DNA from: Actinomycetota bacterium
Lineage (GTDB): Bacteria; Actinomycetota; Actinomycetes; Actinomycetales; Actinomycetaceae
Direction of reading: 5' to 3'
DNA length: 7,909 bases
Assembly (NCBI GenBank): GCA_019425105.1
Contig: JAHYYD010000099.1
Location: forward strand, 1 to 7,909
Below, piece by piece: positions 1 through 6,551 of the stretch. Position numbers and translations under genes: made by a program. How positions within the stretch are numbered: position 1 is the stretch's first letter; the number at the start of each line of letters is the position of its first letter. Below the pieces are notes generated by a model that did not search any database, was not told the origin of the DNA, and was given only the letters and a program-made list of their open reading frames with translations.

Positions 1-805
1 GCAGCTCGTCCCCGTCTACGACAAGCCGATGATCTACTACCCGCTGTCGACCCTGATGCTGGCGGGAATTTCTGACGTCCTTGTCATCACGACGCCTCAC
101 GACGCGCCGTCCTTCCACCGCCTTCTCGGTGACGGTAGCCAGCTCGGCGTCAACATTTCCTACGCGGTCCAGCACGAGCCCAACGGCCTCGCGCAGGCTT
201 TCGTGCTCGGTGCCGATCACGTGGGTAATGACAGCGCCGCCCTGGTCCTGGGCGACAACATCTTCTACGGCCCCGGCATGGGCGCGCAGCTGCGCCGCCA
301 CGTCGACCCGGACGGAGGCGCAGTTTTCGCCTACCACGTGTCCAACCCGCGTGCGTACGGCGTCGTGGAATTCGACGAGGAGTTCAACGCTCTGTCCATC
401 GAGGAGAAGCCTGAGAACCCCAAGTCGAACTACGCGGTGCCCGGCCTGTACTTCTACGACAACGACGTGGTCGAGATCGCCCGTAACCTCAAGCCGAGTG
501 CGCGTGGCGAGTACGAGATTACCGACGTGAACCGCTCCTACCTCGAAGCCGGGAAGCTCAAGGTCGAGGTCCTGCCGCGCGGCACCGCGTGGCTCGACAC
601 GGGCACATTCGATTCCCTCGCCGACGCCACTGCGTTCGTGCGTACGGTCGAGGCCCGCCAGGGCATGAAGATCGGCGCCCCCGAAGAGGTCGCGTGGCGT
701 ATGGGCTTCATTGACGACGAGGGTCTGCGCCAGCGTGCCGAACCTCTGGTCAAGTCCGGTTACGGTGCCTACCTGCTCGAGCTGCTTGAGCGCGAGGGCT
801 GCTAA
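1..805 (+). CDS. rfbA: Glucose-1-phosphate thymidylyltransferase, 5'-truncated
   Basis: This enzyme makes dTDP-glucose and pyrophosphate from dTTP and glucose-1-phosphate. It is the first committed step toward dTDP-L-rhamnose and related sugars for cell-wall or surface polysaccharide. The reading frame is open from base 2, so the N-terminus is missing. About 20-25 residues are lost, including the family's G-x-G-T-R nucleotide-binding loop. The visible part opens with [20 protein letters not shown], a hallmark of RmlA/RfbA. It continues with [38 protein letters not shown] and [13 protein letters not shown], and the C-terminal [14 protein letters not shown] block. These are the usual substrate-site and core elements in order. 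The Met at base 29 is internal, not the start. The TAA stop abuts the next gene's GTG, so the two genes are co-transcribed. No rfbB, rfbC or rfbD follows; they would have to lie upstream or elsewhere. The identification is very secure. Confidence 0.95.
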   Translation, partial: QLVPVYDKPMIYYPLSTLMLAGISDVLVITTPHDAPSFHRLLGDGSQLGVNISYAVQHEPNGLAQAFVLGADHVGNDSAALVLGDNIFYGPGMGAQLRRHVDPDGGAVFAYHVSNPRAYGVVEFDEEFNALSIEEKPENPKSNYAVPGLYFYDNDVVEIARNLKPSARGEYEITDVNRSYLEAGKLKVEVLPRGTAWLDTGTFDSLADATAFVRTVEARQGMKIGAPEEVAWRMGFIDDEGLRQRAEPLVKSGYGAYLLELLEREGC

Positions 806-1561
806 GTGAGCCGTCCCAGTGCTCGATCCCGCCTGCTCATCGTTATTCCCGCGTGGAACGAGGAGGAGGTGCTCGGTGATGTCCTCGAAATGGTGAAGGT
901 TGAGAAGCCTTCCTTCGCGGATATTCTCGTGGTCTCCGACGGGTCGACGGATGCGACTGCCGATATTGCGCGCGCTGCGGGCGTCGCTGTCCTTGACCTG
1001 CCCCTCAACCTGGGTGTCGGTGGTGCCATGCGCGCCGGTTTCCAGTACGCCCAGCGCATGGGGTACGAGTACGCGTGCCAGCTCGACGCGGACGGACAGC
1101 ATGATCCGCGCGAGATCGACACGCTCGTCGAGACGGCTTCGCGCGAGCATGCGGACGTCGTGATCGGTTCCCGTTTCGCGGGTAAGGGCGACTATCGTGC
1201 GCGGGGTCCTCGTAAGTGGGCGATGAACCTCTTCTCGTTGATCCTCTCGCGCGTGTGCAAGACCCACCTGAGCGATACGACCAGCGGGTTTAAGCTCTAC
1301 GGTCCCCGGGCTCTGTCGCTGTTCGCGCATAACTATCCTGCCGAGTACCTGGGTGACACGATTGGGGCGCTCGTGATTGCGGCGCGCTCACACTTGGTCG
1401 TGCGCGAGGTTGGCGTGCAGATGCATCCTCGGGCCGGTGGGGAGCCCTCCCACAATCCGATCAAATCGGCGCTCTTCCTGGTGCGCGCGACGATGGCCCT
1501 CGCGGTCTCCCTGTCGCGCCCCGGCGAGAAGGTCGCGCCGGCACAGGGAGATAACGCATGA
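806..1561 (+). CDS. GT2 family glycosyltransferase, polyprenyl-phosphate sugar transferase-like
   Basis: This is a 251-residue GT-A-fold glycosyltransferase of family 2, closest in style to dolichol/polyprenyl-phosphate mannosyl- or glucosyltransferases. The visible motifs in order are VIPAWNEEEV (13-22), VVSDGSTDAT (42-51), NLGVGGAMRAGF (68-79) and LDADGQHDP (93-101, the metal/nucleotide-sugar DxD-like site). GSRF and the conserved SDTTSGFKLY segment follow. I see no transmembrane helix, so it is probably cytoplasmic or peripheral. It likely moves a sugar from a nucleotide donor onto a lipid carrier for surface glycan synthesis; the sugar cannot be told from sequence. The start is a GTG immediately after the rfbA stop, with a GAGGG ribosome-binding site about 7 bases upstream. 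The stop overlaps the next ATG by 4 bases (ATGA), which indicates translational coupling to the DUF2304 gene. Confidence 0.9.
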   Translation: MSRPSARSRLLIVIPAWNEEEVLGDVLEMVKVEKPSFADILVVSDGSTDATADIARAAGVAVLDLPLNLGVGGAMRAGFQYAQRMGYEYACQLDADGQHDPREIDTLVETASREHADVVIGSRFAGKGDYRARGPRKWAMNLFSLILSRVCKTHLSDTTSGFKLYGPRALSLFAHNYPAEYLGDTIGALVIAARSHLVVREVGVQMHPRAGGEPSHNPIKSALFLVRATMALAVSLSRPGEKVAPAQGDNA

Positions 1562-1950
1562 CACCCACCTATGTGCTCGGACTGGTGTTCGCGATCATCA
1601 TCCTCGTGATGGTGTTCGTCAAGATGCGTAACTCGGGCCTGAAGGAGCGCTACGGTCTGTGGTGGTATTGCATCGCCTTCTTCACGGCGCTGCTTTCCAT
1701 TTTCCCGCAGATCCTGAAGTGGACGGCGATGCAGCTGGGCGTCGTAGTTCCGCTGAATTTGGGCTACTTTGTAGCCGGCGTGGTGTTGCTGCTGCTGTCG
1801 CTGCGTTTTTCGGTGGACTTGTCGCGTTCGGATGAGGATCGTCGCCGCCTCACGGAGGAGGCCGCGATCCTGCGCCTCCAGGTGGAGGATCTGCAGCGCC
1901 GTGTCGATGCTCTCGAGGCATCGCGGCAGGGGGATGATCGCTCCCACTGA
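1558..1950 (+). CDS. DUF2304 family small membrane protein
   Basis: This 130-residue protein fits the DUF2304 family. It has a hydrophobic helix at 5-21, the KERYGLWWY segment (29-37), a second helix around 38-52 with an FP break at 49-50, a third helix at about 66-82, and a charged C-terminal heptad-like region (87-125) that should form a coiled coil. DUF2304 genes commonly sit directly after a GT2 glycosyltransferase. The biochemical role is unestablished; by context it may anchor or assist the partner transferase, or help with lipid-linked sugar handling (inference). The ATG has an AGGGAG ribosome-binding site 7 bases upstream and overlaps the preceding stop by 4 bases. It is the last gene of the operon, with a strong hairpin terminator 30 bases past its stop. 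Confidence 0.85.
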   Translation: MTPTYVLGLVFAIIILVMVFVKMRNSGLKERYGLWWYCIAFFTALLSIFPQILKWTAMQLGVVVPLNLGYFVAGVVLLLLSLRFSVDLSRSDEDRRRLTEEAAILRLQVEDLQRRVDALEASRQGDDRSH

Positions 1951-1979
1951 GGCGCTTGCCTTCAAGGCAATCAACGAGG

Positions 1980-2021
1980 CCGGGGCCGTCAGGTGGAAAC
2001 CTGGCGGGCCCCGGTTTGTTG
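1980..2021 (+). terminator. Rho-independent terminator ending the rfbA-GT2-DUF2304 operon
   Basis: Bases 1980-1994 pair with 1999-2014 to give a 15-bp stem with one G-U pair (1989/2004) and one bulged G (2006). The stem is closed by a GGAA tetraloop of the GNRA type. It is followed at once by TTTGTTG, a moderate U-tract. It lies 30 bases past the DUF2304 stop. The converging minus-strand gene ends at 2068, and the same hairpin may serve it too, although the U-run on that side is weaker. Confidence 0.75.
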
Positions 2022-2067
2022 CGTGGGAGCGCCCCCGGGCGGGTGGTCCGCGGGCGGCGCGGCGCGG

Positions 2068-3249
2068 TTAGCGCAAAAGCGTGCCGTCGGGGCCGAGGCT
2101 GAGGCGTTCGGTGGGGGCTGCGGGGTCGACTTCGCCTTGTGCGAGCTTGCGCCTGAGTGCGGAGGCTGGGCGCGAGACGGGGACGGTGGGTTCGCCGGAG
2201 GTGTCCTCGTCGGTGTCGTCCGCCGCGCTCGGCGTAGGTTTCGAGGCTTCGATCGGCGAGGCGGAGGGGGATTCGACGGGGGTTAGGGAGATGCGGGCCC
2301 CCATCGCGGATGCGTGCGAGGGGAGGAGGGGCTCGCCGTCGAGGTCTTTGGCCAGGTCGTCGAGCATGGCGCGTGCCTCTTCGATGACGGAGGAGTCTTC
2401 GGCGTGGAGGCCGTGGACGAGCCAGCGGACGAGGGCGATCTCGCTCATGAGCTGTGCGCGTGTAAAGACGTGCAGGTCGGTAGCGCGGCGCTCGTGGCCG
2501 TAGGTTTCGCGGAAGCGTTCGAGGAATGCATCGGATGCGGTGGCCTGGATCCATGCGATGTCGAGGGCGGGGTCGCCCACGTGCGCGCTGGTCCAGCCGC
2601 TGATGGCCAGGAGTGAACCGCGTTTGACGGACAGGCAGTGTTCTTGGATGTCGCCGTGGACGGGGGCGGCGGGGAATCGCCAGAGGGAGACGTCTTTGAG
2701 GGCGGCTTCCCAGCGGCTCCACAGGGCGGCGGGAATGGTGACCTCGCGGGCGGCCTCGTCGAGGAGTGCGAGGTTGCGGTCGCGGCATTCGATGGCCGTG
2801 TAGGTGGGCAGTCCGATCGCGGAAAACACGGTCTCGGGGAGGTTGTGGAGAGCTGCGAGGGCGCGTCCGAGAGAGGCGGGCAGGAGCGGGTCTGTGTCGA
2901 GGTCCTCGTCCGTGGGGGCGGTGCCGCCCGGATCGCGGTGGACGTAGACGCTTCCGCCATGTGCAAGCTTGGCTTGCCCGGCCAGTCGGGGCACGTCGAA
3001 GGGGATGTAGTCGTGGTCGTGTGCCTGCCCGAGGCGGTCGAGGATTCCGGAGGTCGCTTCGAGGGCGGGGCCGGAGACCTCCTCGTGGGGGCAGGTGACG
3101 ATCCAGCGGTTGCCTGCGGCGTCTTCGATGCCGGTCACGGTAGAGAGCTCGTCGCTGTAGGAGGGCGGGCGCAGGGCGGTGACGCGCATACCGGGGACGG
3201 CGGCGGTGGCCAGGGCTGCCAGTTCGAGGGGGCTCTTCGGGGAGGTCAT
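2068..3249 (-). CDS. Aminoglycoside/macrolide phosphotransferase-fold protein, probable pseudokinase
   Basis: This 393-residue protein has the layout of the APH/choline-kinase fold as seen in actinobacterial 'macrolide 2'-phosphotransferase'-like proteins. It has an N-lobe (about 1-90), a SLGRALAALHNLP helix, VHGDIQEHCLSV (197-208) and an activation-loop region ISGWTSAHVGDPALDIAW (216-233). A helical C-lobe with FTRAQLMSEIALVRWLVHG follows. The last ~85 residues are rich in Pro, Ser, Thr, Asp and Glu and look disordered. HGD (198-200) is intact. By gapless spacing against APH(3')-IIIa (D190, N195, D208), the metal-binding Asn is Cys205 and the DFG-equivalent Asp is Gly218. The N-lobe strand WIVTCPH also lacks an obvious lysine. 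Antibiotic resistance activity is therefore doubtful. A regulatory or substrate-binding role is possible, but the real substrate is unknown. The ATG has no Shine-Dalgarno and is probably leaderless. The gene is divergent from tadA. Confidence 0.8.
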   Translation of the reverse strand: MTSPKSPLELAALATAAVPGMRVTALRPPSYSDELSTVTGIEDAAGNRWIVTCPHEEVSGPALEATSGILDRLGQAHDHDYIPFDVPRLAGQAKLAHGGSVYVHRDPGGTAPTDEDLDTDPLLPASLGRALAALHNLPETVFSAIGLPTYTAIECRDRNLALLDEAAREVTIPAALWSRWEAALKDVSLWRFPAAPVHGDIQEHCLSVKRGSLLAISGWTSAHVGDPALDIAWIQATASDAFLERFRETYGHERRATDLHVFTRAQLMSEIALVRWLVHGLHAEDSSVIEEARAMLDDLAKDLDGEPLLPSHASAMGARISLTPVESPSASPIEASKPTPSAADDTDEDTSGEPTVPVSRPASALRRKLAQGEVDPAAPTERLSLGPDGTLLR

Positions 3250-3261
3250 TGACTTAACGTA
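3250..3261 (-). promoter_or_regulatory. Probable leaderless promoter (-10) of the phosphotransferase-like gene
   Basis: On the minus strand, TACGTT (3261 down to 3256) fits the actinobacterial TANNNT -10 pattern and ends 6 bases before the ATG. That would place the transcription start at or next to the start codon. No purine-rich ribosome-binding site lies in between, which agrees with a leaderless message. I see no clear -35 element. Confidence 0.4.
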
Positions 3262-3325
3262 TCGCGTGTGAGGGCGCGCGAGTGCTTCCCCGCGCGGAGT
3301 CGTGGGAGATTGGGCGGGTGTGGGT

Positions 3326-3355
3326 TTGCTCCTTTCTGAAAAACTCTGTTACTTT
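3326..3355 (+). promoter_or_regulatory. Possible promoter of the tad operon
   Basis: TTGCTC (3326-3331) and an extended -10 TG-T-TACTTT (3347-3355), separated by 18 bases, are the best promoter-like pair ahead of tadA. The -10 matches TATAAT at only three positions, so support is weak. The leader would be about 30 bases and would include the strong AGGAGG at 3381-3386. Confidence 0.3.
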
Positions 3356-3380
3356 CGACACATTGGCTTGGTCTGTAGCA

Positions 3381-3386
3381 AGGAGG
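3381..3386 (+). promoter_or_regulatory. Strong ribosome-binding site of tadA
   Basis: AGGAGG is a full Shine-Dalgarno core placed 7 bases before the ATG at 3394. It fixes that Met as the start instead of the second Met three codons later. Confidence 0.75.
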
Positions 3387-3393
3387 CGCAGCG

Positions 3394-4608
3394 ATGGAAG
3401 CCATGACGCGTTCTCTCGCGGCACGTGTCCGAGAGGGATTGGCTGCGGGCGGCATTGACGCATCTCGCGATCCTGCGGCGGTGCGCGCGCTCATCGAGCG
3501 TGCCATTGATCGGCATGTACCCGACCTGTTGCCCTCTGCCCGAGCGCAGATCGAGGCGGACCTCATGGACGACATCTGCGGCCTCGGCCCGCTCCAGGTG
3601 CTCATGGACGATCCGTCGGTGGAGGAGATATGGATCAACGCGGCCTCGCGCGTGTTTGTCGCGCGTGGCGGTGTGGCCGAGTTGACCAGCCTCATCCTCA
3701 CGGACGAGGATGTGCGGGCCCTCGTGGAGAGGATGCTGCACCACTCGGGACGCAGACTCGACCTATCGAGCCCCTTCGTGGACGCGATGCTCGAGGGCGG
3801 GGAGCGCCTCCACGTCGTCATTCCGCCGGTGACGGGCTCGTCGTGGAGCGTGAACATCCGCAAACACATCCAGCGGGCGCGCACCCTGGAGGATCTGGTC
3901 GCGGTAGAGATGGTCGCTGCCCCGATGCGCGACTTCCTCTCGGCCGCCGTCAGCTGCGGCCTGTCCGTGCTCGTTTCGGGAGGAACTCAGGCGGGCAAAA
4001 CGACGCTGCTGCGCGCCCTCGCGGGGGAGCTACCGCGTTCGCGCCGCGTCATATCCTGCGAGGAGGTCTTCGAGCTGGGTCTGGCTAACTGGGACCATGT
4101 CGCGATGCAGACGCGTCCGGCGGGCGCGGAGGGCACGGGGGAGATCACCCTGCGTGACCTCGTGCGCGAGTCACTGCGTATGCGCCCCGAATATCTGATC
4201 GTCGGCGAGGTGCGAGGACCCGAGGCCCTCGATCTCCTCGTCGCCCTGAACGCCGGTGTTCCGGGTATGGCGACCGTGCACGCTAACTCGGCGCGTGAGG
4301 CCCTCGACAAGCTCTCGATCCTGCCTCTCCTCGCGGGAGAAAACGTCACGACGGGGTTCGTCACGCCCACCCTGGCCTCGTCGATTGACCTCGTGTGTCA
4401 CGTTGAACGAGGAGCCGATGGGCACCGCCACATCGCCGAGATTCTCGCGGTTCCCGGGCGCGTTGAAGGTAATCGGATTGAAACTGCGTCGCTCTTTACG
4501 TACGACGGGATCCGCTGCGAACGAGGCAGCGGCGGACTGGATCTGCACGATCGCTTCGCCGCAGCCGGGTTCGACTTGGCCTCCCTGCTGGAGTGGGGGA
4601 CGGCGTGA
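3394..4608 (+). CDS. tadA: TadA/CpaF pilus-assembly ATPase
   Basis: This is the hexameric secretion ATPase (GspE/VirB11 superfamily) that powers Flp pilus assembly from the cytoplasmic face. At 404 residues it is full length for the family. The N-terminal domain has GLGPLQVLMDDPSVEEIWIN, the usual TadA start-of-core signature. The catalytic domain has Walker A GGTQAGKTT (196-204, Lys202), an Asp-box equivalent CEEVFEL (222-228), LVRESLRMRPEYLIVGEVRG (256-275) carrying Walker B Glu272, and the His box ATVHANS (293-299). The GTQAGKT form of Walker A, with Gln-Ala for Gly-Ser, is familiar from actinobacterial TadA proteins. The gene starts with a strong ribosome-binding site and leads the operon; its TGA overlaps the tadB GTG by 4 bases. 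No tadZ/ssd gene precedes it; the upstream neighbour is divergent and unrelated. Confidence 0.96.
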   Translation: MEAMTRSLAARVREGLAAGGIDASRDPAAVRALIERAIDRHVPDLLPSARAQIEADLMDDICGLGPLQVLMDDPSVEEIWINAASRVFVARGGVAELTSLILTDEDVRALVERMLHHSGRRLDLSSPFVDAMLEGGERLHVVIPPVTGSSWSVNIRKHIQRARTLEDLVAVEMVAAPMRDFLSAAVSCGLSVLVSGGTQAGKTTLLRALAGELPRSRRVISCEEVFELGLANWDHVAMQTRPAGAEGTGEITLRDLVRESLRMRPEYLIVGEVRGPEALDLLVALNAGVPGMATVHANSAREALDKLSILPLLAGENVTTGFVTPTLASSIDLVCHVERGADGHRHIAEILAVPGRVEGNRIETASLFTYDGIRCERGSGGLDLHDRFAAAGFDLASLLEWGTA

Positions 4609-5471
4609 TCGCCATCGTGTGTGGACTCGTATTCGGGATAGGGCTTGTGATGGCCCTCTCCCCGTGGTTCGTACCCGCGCCGGCCTGGAGGCCGTGGGGG
4701 CCGTGGAAGCGCGTGCGTGAGGACGTCGCGCGTGCGCGTGTTCCGGGGCTGACGGCAGGGCGCCTCTTCATGCTGAGCGGTGTGATCGGGGCGGTCGTCG
4801 CGATGGTTGTCCTCGCTGTCACCGGCGCATGGCCGGTGGCCCTCATCGTGTCGCTCGGCGTGTCTTTCCTGCCGTACGCGTGGGTCGTCTCTCGGGTGCG
4901 CGCACACGCTCAAACCGTTCGTGCCGCATGGCCGGAGGTCATCGATGCGATGGTGTCCGGCGTGCGTGCGGGCACTTCGTTGCCCCAGGTGCTGTGCGAT
5001 CTCGCCGAGGAGGGCCCCGTCCCCGTCCGCTTTGCCTTCGAGGCTTTCTCCCGCGACTACAGTGCTAACGGGCGTTTCGCTCCCGCGCTCGATCGGATGA
5101 AAGCAGAAGTCGCAGACCCCGTCGCCGACCGCATTATCGAGGCGCTGCGTATTGCGCGGTCCGTCGGCGGTGCTGATCTGACGCGCCTCCTGCAGGACCT
5201 GGCCGCTCTCCTGCGTGAGGATGCGCGCGTGCGTGGTGAACTCGAGGCCCGACAGTCCTGGACGGTTGGGGCGGCTCGTCTCGGGATCGCCGCTCCGTGG
5301 GTCGTCCTCCTGCTCCTGTCGGGCGGAGGGGCCAGTGCCAGCGTCTGGAACTCCCCGGGAGGCATCGCCGTCCTGTGCTCAGGTGCCGGGATCTGCGTCA
5401 TCGCCTACCTGGCGATGAAGGCAATGAGTCGGCTCAGCACCGATCCGCGCAACCTGGGAGGTGGATCGTGA
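4605..5471 (+). CDS. tadB: TadB, type II secretion F-domain inner-membrane platform protein
   Basis: This is one of the two polytopic platform proteins that couple the TadA ATPase to pilin extrusion. With the GTG at 4605 it has 288 residues. A hydrophobic N-terminal helix (about 1-20) is followed by two membrane segments around 50-95. The cytoplasmic T2SSF domain has AWPEVIDAMVSGVRAGTSLP, FEAFSRDY and EALRIARSVGGADLTRLLQD. Membrane segments lie near the C-terminus (about 228-275). I chose GTG 4605 because it forms a GTGA overlap with the tadA stop and has a GGGGGA stretch a few bases upstream. A GTG at 4593 in the same frame would add four residues and cannot be excluded. The TGA overlaps the tadC GTG by 4 bases. 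Confidence 0.9.
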   Translation: MIAIVCGLVFGIGLVMALSPWFVPAPAWRPWGPWKRVREDVARARVPGLTAGRLFMLSGVIGAVVAMVVLAVTGAWPVALIVSLGVSFLPYAWVVSRVRAHAQTVRAAWPEVIDAMVSGVRAGTSLPQVLCDLAEEGPVPVRFAFEAFSRDYSANGRFAPALDRMKAEVADPVADRIIEALRIARSVGGADLTRLLQDLAALLREDARVRGELEARQSWTVGAARLGIAAPWVVLLLLSGGGASASVWNSPGGIAVLCSGAGICVIAYLAMKAMSRLSTDPRNLGGGS

Positions 5472-6364
5472 GCCCCTGGACTTTCCGCATCCTCGACGTG
5501 GCAGTCAGCGCACTGCTCGTGGGAGGCCTCGCGCTGCTCGCGGCGGCCTGGTTCGCGCGCCGTCCCGCTTTCGCGGCCCGAGTCGCGCAGGGCCGCGTCA
5601 GCGAGGAGGCCCCGTCACCGGTGAGTGCGTGGGCGCGGCGCCTCAGTGCAGCTGCCCTCGAATCCCTGGGATCGACCACGCAGTCAGTCGCACGCCGTCT
5701 CGCCCTGGCGGGCATGACGCCGGAGGTCTCCGTCTTTCGGCTACGCCAGGCGCTCGCCGGGATCGCCGGCCTCATCCTCGCCTGCCTCGCCCTCACGGTG
5801 CGCCCCGCCTCCTCGCTGCGCGCCTCAATCATCCCCCTGTGCGCGTGCGCTCTCGTCGGCACGCTGCTGGGGGTTGCCGGTATGGATCGTTACCTCACTG
5901 TGCGGGCCCACGCCAGGCAGCGCGCGATCGACGTCGCCGTTCCCGACTGCGCGGAGCTGCTTGCGCTCGCGGTCGCGGCGGGGGAGTCGATTCCTGCCGC
6001 GATCGAGCGGGTTGCGGGGTGCGCGGGTGGGCCGCTGGGGGCGGAGCTGTCCCTGACGGCTGGACATATCCGCAACGGCACGCCTTCCGTGCGTGCCCTC
6101 TCCGATCTCGTTGAACGCACCGAGTCGCCCGCTCTCACGCGCCTGAGCCGAACGCTCACGACCGCGATCGAGCGCGGCTCACCCTTGGCCTCGGTCCTGC
6201 ATGATCAGGCGCGTGATCAACGCGAACGATCCCTCGCCGCCCTCATGGAGGAGGGTGGACGCCGCGAGATCGCGATGCTGCTACCCGTCGTCTTTCTCAT
6301 CTTGCCCGTCACCGTCATGTTCGCCCTCTACCCGGGGCTCATCGCCCTGGATTTCACACCGTGA
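5468..6364 (+). CDS. tadC: TadC, type II secretion F-domain inner-membrane platform protein
   Basis: This is the second platform protein, 298 residues, paralogous to TadB. An N-terminal membrane helix (about 8-30) precedes a linker and a helical pair (LRQALAGIAGLILACLAL and ASIIPLCACALVGTLLGVAG). The T2SSF domain has AIDVAVPDCAELLALAVAAG, ESIPAAIERVAG and LTRLSRTLTTAIERGSPLAS, then RREIAMLLPVVFLILPVTVM and the terminal hydrophobic stretch. The frame is open further upstream into tadB. The start is placed at GTG 5468 because GGGAGGTGG (5456-5464) is an excellent ribosome-binding site at the right distance, the start overlaps the tadB stop by 4 bases (GTGA), and family-like sequence begins there. 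Confidence 0.92.
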   Translation: MSPWTFRILDVAVSALLVGGLALLAAAWFARRPAFAARVAQGRVSEEAPSPVSAWARRLSAAALESLGSTTQSVARRLALAGMTPEVSVFRLRQALAGIAGLILACLALTVRPASSLRASIIPLCACALVGTLLGVAGMDRYLTVRAHARQRAIDVAVPDCAELLALAVAAGESIPAAIERVAGCAGGPLGAELSLTAGHIRNGTPSVRALSDLVERTESPALTRLSRTLTTAIERGSPLASVLHDQARDQRERSLAALMEEGGRREIAMLLPVVFLILPVTVMFALYPGLIALDFTP

Positions 6365-6380
6365 AGGAAGGAAAACAGTC

Positions 6381-6551
6381 ATGAAGAAACTATTCCTAAG
6401 GAAAGCTCCCCTCGGGGAGCGCGGTGATGTGCCCGGATGGGTGCTCATCACGCTGATGACGGCTGCCCTCGTCGTTCTTATCTGGGGCGTCGCCTCGGAG
6501 CGTCTGGTGGAGATCTTTAACCGTGCGATGGACTCGATTTCAGGCATCTGA
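6381..6551 (+). CDS. Flp-like small pilin (probable major subunit)
   Basis: This 56-residue protein has a short charged N-terminus (MKKLFLRKAPLGERG), a single hydrophobic helix at about 20-38, and a tail ending NRAMDSISGI. The size, the RG processing site before the hydrophobic segment and the position between tadC and tadE match the Flp/DUF4244-type pilin of actinobacterial tad clusters. It would be cut after Gly15 and polymerised into the pilus. Residue +5 after the cut is Trp20 instead of the usual Glu, so processing is atypical. A 16-base gap separates it from tadC, the only gap in the operon. AAGGAAGG (6364-6371) gives a good ribosome-binding site 9 bases before the ATG. Assignment as the major pilin is by context. 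Confidence 0.75.
   Translation: MKKLFLRKAPLGERGDVPGWVLITLMTAALVVLIWGVASERLVEIFNRAMDSISGI

Noticed and set aside
1956..1970. Perfect 7-base inverted repeat TTGCCTT-C-AAGGCAA just after the DUF2304 gene
   Set aside because: The spacer of one base cannot form a normal loop without losing pairs, and no U-tract follows. The larger hairpin at 1980-2014 is the credible terminator.
1333..1974. Minus-strand open frame of 213 codons antisense to the GT2 and DUF2304 genes
   Set aside because: There is no recognisable motif or ribosome-binding site, and the opposite strand carries two clear family members with coupled starts. It is a frame shadow.
1850..2788. Long minus-strand open frame (312 codons) overlapping the phosphotransferase-like gene and the terminator
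   Set aside because: The product is almost entirely Arg/Pro-rich, typical of a shifted frame in GC-rich DNA. It runs through the hairpin terminator and contradicts the recognisable protein in the neighbouring frame.
2068..3249. Antibiotic-resistance gene (aminoglycoside or macrolide phosphotransferase)
   Set aside because: The fold matches, but the metal-ligand Asn and Asp are replaced by Cys and Gly. There are no mobile-element remnants nearby and base use matches the neighbours, so a resistance role is not supported.
2638..3252. Plus-strand open frame of 204 codons antisense to the phosphotransferase-like gene
   Set aside because: It is Gly/Val/Asp-rich low-complexity translation, as expected from the complement of a GC-rich gene. 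It has no family signature.
3246..3884. Minus-strand open frame of 212 codons antisense to tadA
   Set aside because: It is Arg/Ser-rich, spans the divergent promoter region and has no motifs. tadA on the other strand is unambiguous.
5297..5467. N-terminal extension of TadC upstream of GTG 5468
   Set aside because: The 57 extra residues lie within tadB in another frame and are Arg/Pro/Gly-rich. The strong GGGAGG and GTGA overlap favour the start at 5468.
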